Shown piece by piece: positions 4,772 to 6,508 of a stretch of 6,508 nt of DNA. Where the stretch lies: positions 1 to 6,508 of the forward strand of contig WFSR01000071.1 in NCBI GenBank assembly GCA_015485895.1, written 5' to 3'. The notes under the pieces are model-generated. The model was not told the DNA's origin and did not search any database. It saw nothing but the letters and a program-made list of their open reading frames with translations. Source of the stretch: Candidatus Microgenomates bacterium (lineage in GTDB: Bacteria; Patescibacteriota; Microgenomatia; UBA12405; UBA6130). The position numbers were made by a program, and so were the translations under genes. Every line of letters begins with the position of its first letter. The stretch's first letter is position 1.

Positions 4772-6162
4772 CCAAGAAGAACGATCTTTTAGCTAAGATA
4801 GTTGCTTTAACCAAGCGACGGGGCTTTGTGTTTCCTAATTCAGAAATTTACGGTGGTTTGCGGGGTTTTTATGACTATGGGCCTTTGGGGGTGGAGATGA
4901 AAAATAATTTAAAACAATTATGGTGGCGGTGGATGACTCGAGAACACGAAAATATCGTCGGTATTGACGGGGCGATTATTGACCACCCGCGGGTTTGGGA
5001 GGCTTCTGGCCATGTGGAGCACTTTACCGACCCTTTGGTTGAGTGTCAAAAATGCCATCACCGCTTTCGGGCGACCGATCTTCTGGATGAAAAGCAACTG
5101 GCAGCCCTAGAGGGGAAAAAGCATGAGGAAAAAGAATATCTCGCCGCTTTAACCAAGATGCTGGCCGGTAAAAAATGCCCCGATTGTGGTGGTCCACTCT
5201 CTGCACCGCGAGAATTTAATATTTTGGTGGAAGCCTATTTAGGAGTGGTTAAGGGAGAAAAACAGAAGGTATATCTCCGGGGCGAGGCTTGTCAGAATAT
5301 TTATCTTAATTATGAAAATGTCCGCCAAACAATGCGTTTGAAAATTCCTTTTGGGATTGTCCAAATTGGTAAAGCTTTTCGCAATGAAATCACCCCAAAA
5401 CAATTTTTGCTCCGCCAGCGGGAATTTGAACAGTGGGACCTGCAATGGTTTGTTAATCCCCGGGAAATGGAAAAATGGTATGAATTTTGGAAGAATGAGC
5501 GCCTTAATTGGTATCGCGGCCTGGTGAATGATCAGAAAAAAGTCCGCCTCCGCCAGCATTTGCCGGGGGAGTTGGCCCATTATGCTAAGGTGGCTTTTGA
5601 TATTGAATACCAGACGCCTTTTGGTTGGAAGGAGTGGGAGGGTATCCACTGGCGCGGCGACTGGGACCTTTCCCGCCACGGACAGTATTCGGGCCACGAT
5701 TTCTCGGTGGTCGATGAAAAAACGGGGGAAAAGTTTATCCCCTGGATTGTGGAAACTTCGGGAGGTGTCGACCGAACATTCTTGTATCTCCTTTTTGATG
5801 CCTATCAGGAAGAAGAAGTGAAGGGTAAACAGCGAATAGTTTTGCGCCTCCATCCCCAGGTGGCCCCTTATAAAATGGCCGTTTTCCCTCTTTTGGCTAA
5901 TAAGCCTGATTTGCGCCGGGTGGCTTGGCAACTTTATCAGGAATTGAAAAAGGAATACTTAGTAGCTTGGGACGAGCGGGGGAATATTGGCAAGCGCTAT
6001 TTTGCCCAAGATGAAATTGGTACGCCCTGGTGTGCTACAATAGATTTCCAAACTTTAAAAGACGGAACGGTAACTATCCGTGACCGAGACACGCGGCAGC
6101 AAGAACGGATTAAGCTTGATGCGGTTAAAGATTGGTTAAAGAAAGCGATCAATGAAAAATAA
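4768..6162 (+). CDS. glyS: Glycyl-tRNA synthetase, single-chain alpha2 type (class II)
   Basis: Charges tRNA-Gly with glycine in the cytoplasm. The 464 residues are the usual size for the single-chain enzyme, not the alpha/beta two-gene form. Motif 1 begins in DYGPLGVEMKNNL (36-48), followed by WEASGHVEHFTDPLVECQKC (77-96). CQKC (93-96) and CPDC (137-140) are two halves of a zinc-binding knuckle. Motif 2 is GKAFRNEITPKQFLLRQREF (201-220), preceded by the glycine-site region RGEACQNIYLNY (171-182). Motif 3 is ETSGGVDRTFLYLL (329-342). The anticodon-binding domain spans about 355-460, with LHPQVAPYKMAVFPLL (361-376) and DEIGTPWCATIDF (415-427). The ATG overlaps the recO TGA by 4 nt and no T-box leader is present, so expression probably follows the upstream gene. 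All key motifs are intact. Confidence 0.97.
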   Translation: MTKKNDLLAKIVALTKRRGFVFPNSEIYGGLRGFYDYGPLGVEMKNNLKQLWWRWMTREHENIVGIDGAIIDHPRVWEASGHVEHFTDPLVECQKCHHRFRATDLLDEKQLAALEGKKHEEKEYLAALTKMLAGKKCPDCGGPLSAPREFNILVEAYLGVVKGEKQKVYLRGEACQNIYLNYENVRQTMRLKIPFGIVQIGKAFRNEITPKQFLLRQREFEQWDLQWFVNPREMEKWYEFWKNERLNWYRGLVNDQKKVRLRQHLPGELAHYAKVAFDIEYQTPFGWKEWEGIHWRGDWDLSRHGQYSGHDFSVVDEKTGEKFIPWIVETSGGVDRTFLYLLFDAYQEEEVKGKQRIVLRLHPQVAPYKMAVFPLLANKPDLRRVAWQLYQELKKEYLVAWDERGNIGKRYFAQDEIGTPWCATIDFQTLKDGTVTIRDRDTRQQERIKLDAVKDWLKKAINEK

Positions 6163-6508
6163 ATTTATTTTGGCAGGCATTCCCGCCCTAATTTTTATTG
6201 TCGGCTTTATGGTTTGGCTTTGGTGGGATCCTTTCCATCGGGTTAAAGGCCCAGCTGTTACCCCCATTCCCACTCCGGTTGCCCAGCAGCTAAAAGTTGC
6301 CCCCAAAAATTATCCCCAGCTTCTTTTAAGTTTTAAAGGCGATGAACACCGGCTTACTTTGCGCTTGGAGAAAATTCCGGCGGTGATTAAGAAGGGCGAG
6401 TATGATTTTACCTATTTGGCGCATGACAGCCAGGGACAGGAATTTGAAAAAGGACAGTATGATAATTTTGACATTAGCGGGGCAACATTAGAGCGGGAAA
6501 TTTTGCTG
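6152..6508 (+). CDS. Exported or membrane-anchored hypothetical protein (partial, 3' end outside window)
   Basis: An open frame starts at ATG 6152, overlaps the last 11 nt of glyS in another frame, and stays open for 119 codons to the window end. The first residues are MKNKF, then a hydrophobic segment (about 5-24) ending in WLWW, matching a signal anchor or a signal peptide. There is no lipobox cysteine. A Pro/Thr linker (TPIPTP, 37-42) leads to a mixed charged and hydrophobic region (about 50-119) with the look of a beta-rich extracellular domain. I do not recognise a family. The overlap with glyS and the absence of a terminator suggest it is co-expressed with the genes before it. Start choice is fairly sure because the hydrophobic segment begins at once after it. 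Confidence 0.75.
   Translation, partial: MKNKFILAGIPALIFIVGFMVWLWWDPFHRVKGPAVTPIPTPVAQQLKVAPKNYPQLLLSFKGDEHRLTLRLEKIPAVIKKGEYDFTYLAHDSQGQEFEKGQYDNFDISGATLEREILL

Noticed and set aside
5239..5931. 230-codon open frame on the - strand
   Set aside because: It lies entirely antisense to glyS, whose motifs are complete. It shows no recognisable domain and is best read as a codon-bias shadow.

Overview
The window looks like part of a chromosome from an uncultured bacterium of the candidate phyla radiation (Patescibacteria). Pointers are a large single-pass DUF4012 protein (a family common in these genomes), an unusually short RecO, a single-chain alpha2-type glycyl-tRNA synthetase, very tight gene packing with few Shine-Dalgarno sites, and a repeat-rich spacer. 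This lineage call is an inference from gene content; no marker in the window fixes it. All genes lie on the + strand and the standard code fits (TGA is used as stop).

Layout. Positions 1-1202 are the end of a surface-polysaccharide gene cluster: the last 38 codons of a probable glycosyltransferase, then a complete GT4 glycosyltransferase that overlaps it by one base. Positions 1203-1629 form the only real intergenic region. It is a mosaic of short tandem repeats, most with a 7-bp period, plus a 113-bp imperfect palindrome, a 22-nt perfect hairpin, and a UUCG hairpin that reads as a terminator only on the - strand. Positions 1630-6508 are a second run of genes: a monotopic phosphoglycosyl transferase (PglC/WcaJ-type sugar transferase), a membrane-anchored DUF4012 protein, recO, glyS, and the start of an exported protein that runs off the window. 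From DUF4012 onward the genes abut or overlap (0, 4 and 11 nt), so they are probably co-transcribed and translationally coupled.

How the genes fit together. The phosphoglycosyl transferase would load the first sugar phosphate onto a lipid carrier and the GT4 enzymes would extend it. The DUF4012 protein is a candidate surface partner of unknown function. RecO (recombinational repair) and GlyRS (translation) are housekeeping genes sharing the run; recO next to a glycyl-tRNA synthetase gene is a known arrangement in other bacteria. I found no clearly new defence or mobile system. The least explained features are the heptad-period spacer and the DUF4012 protein.
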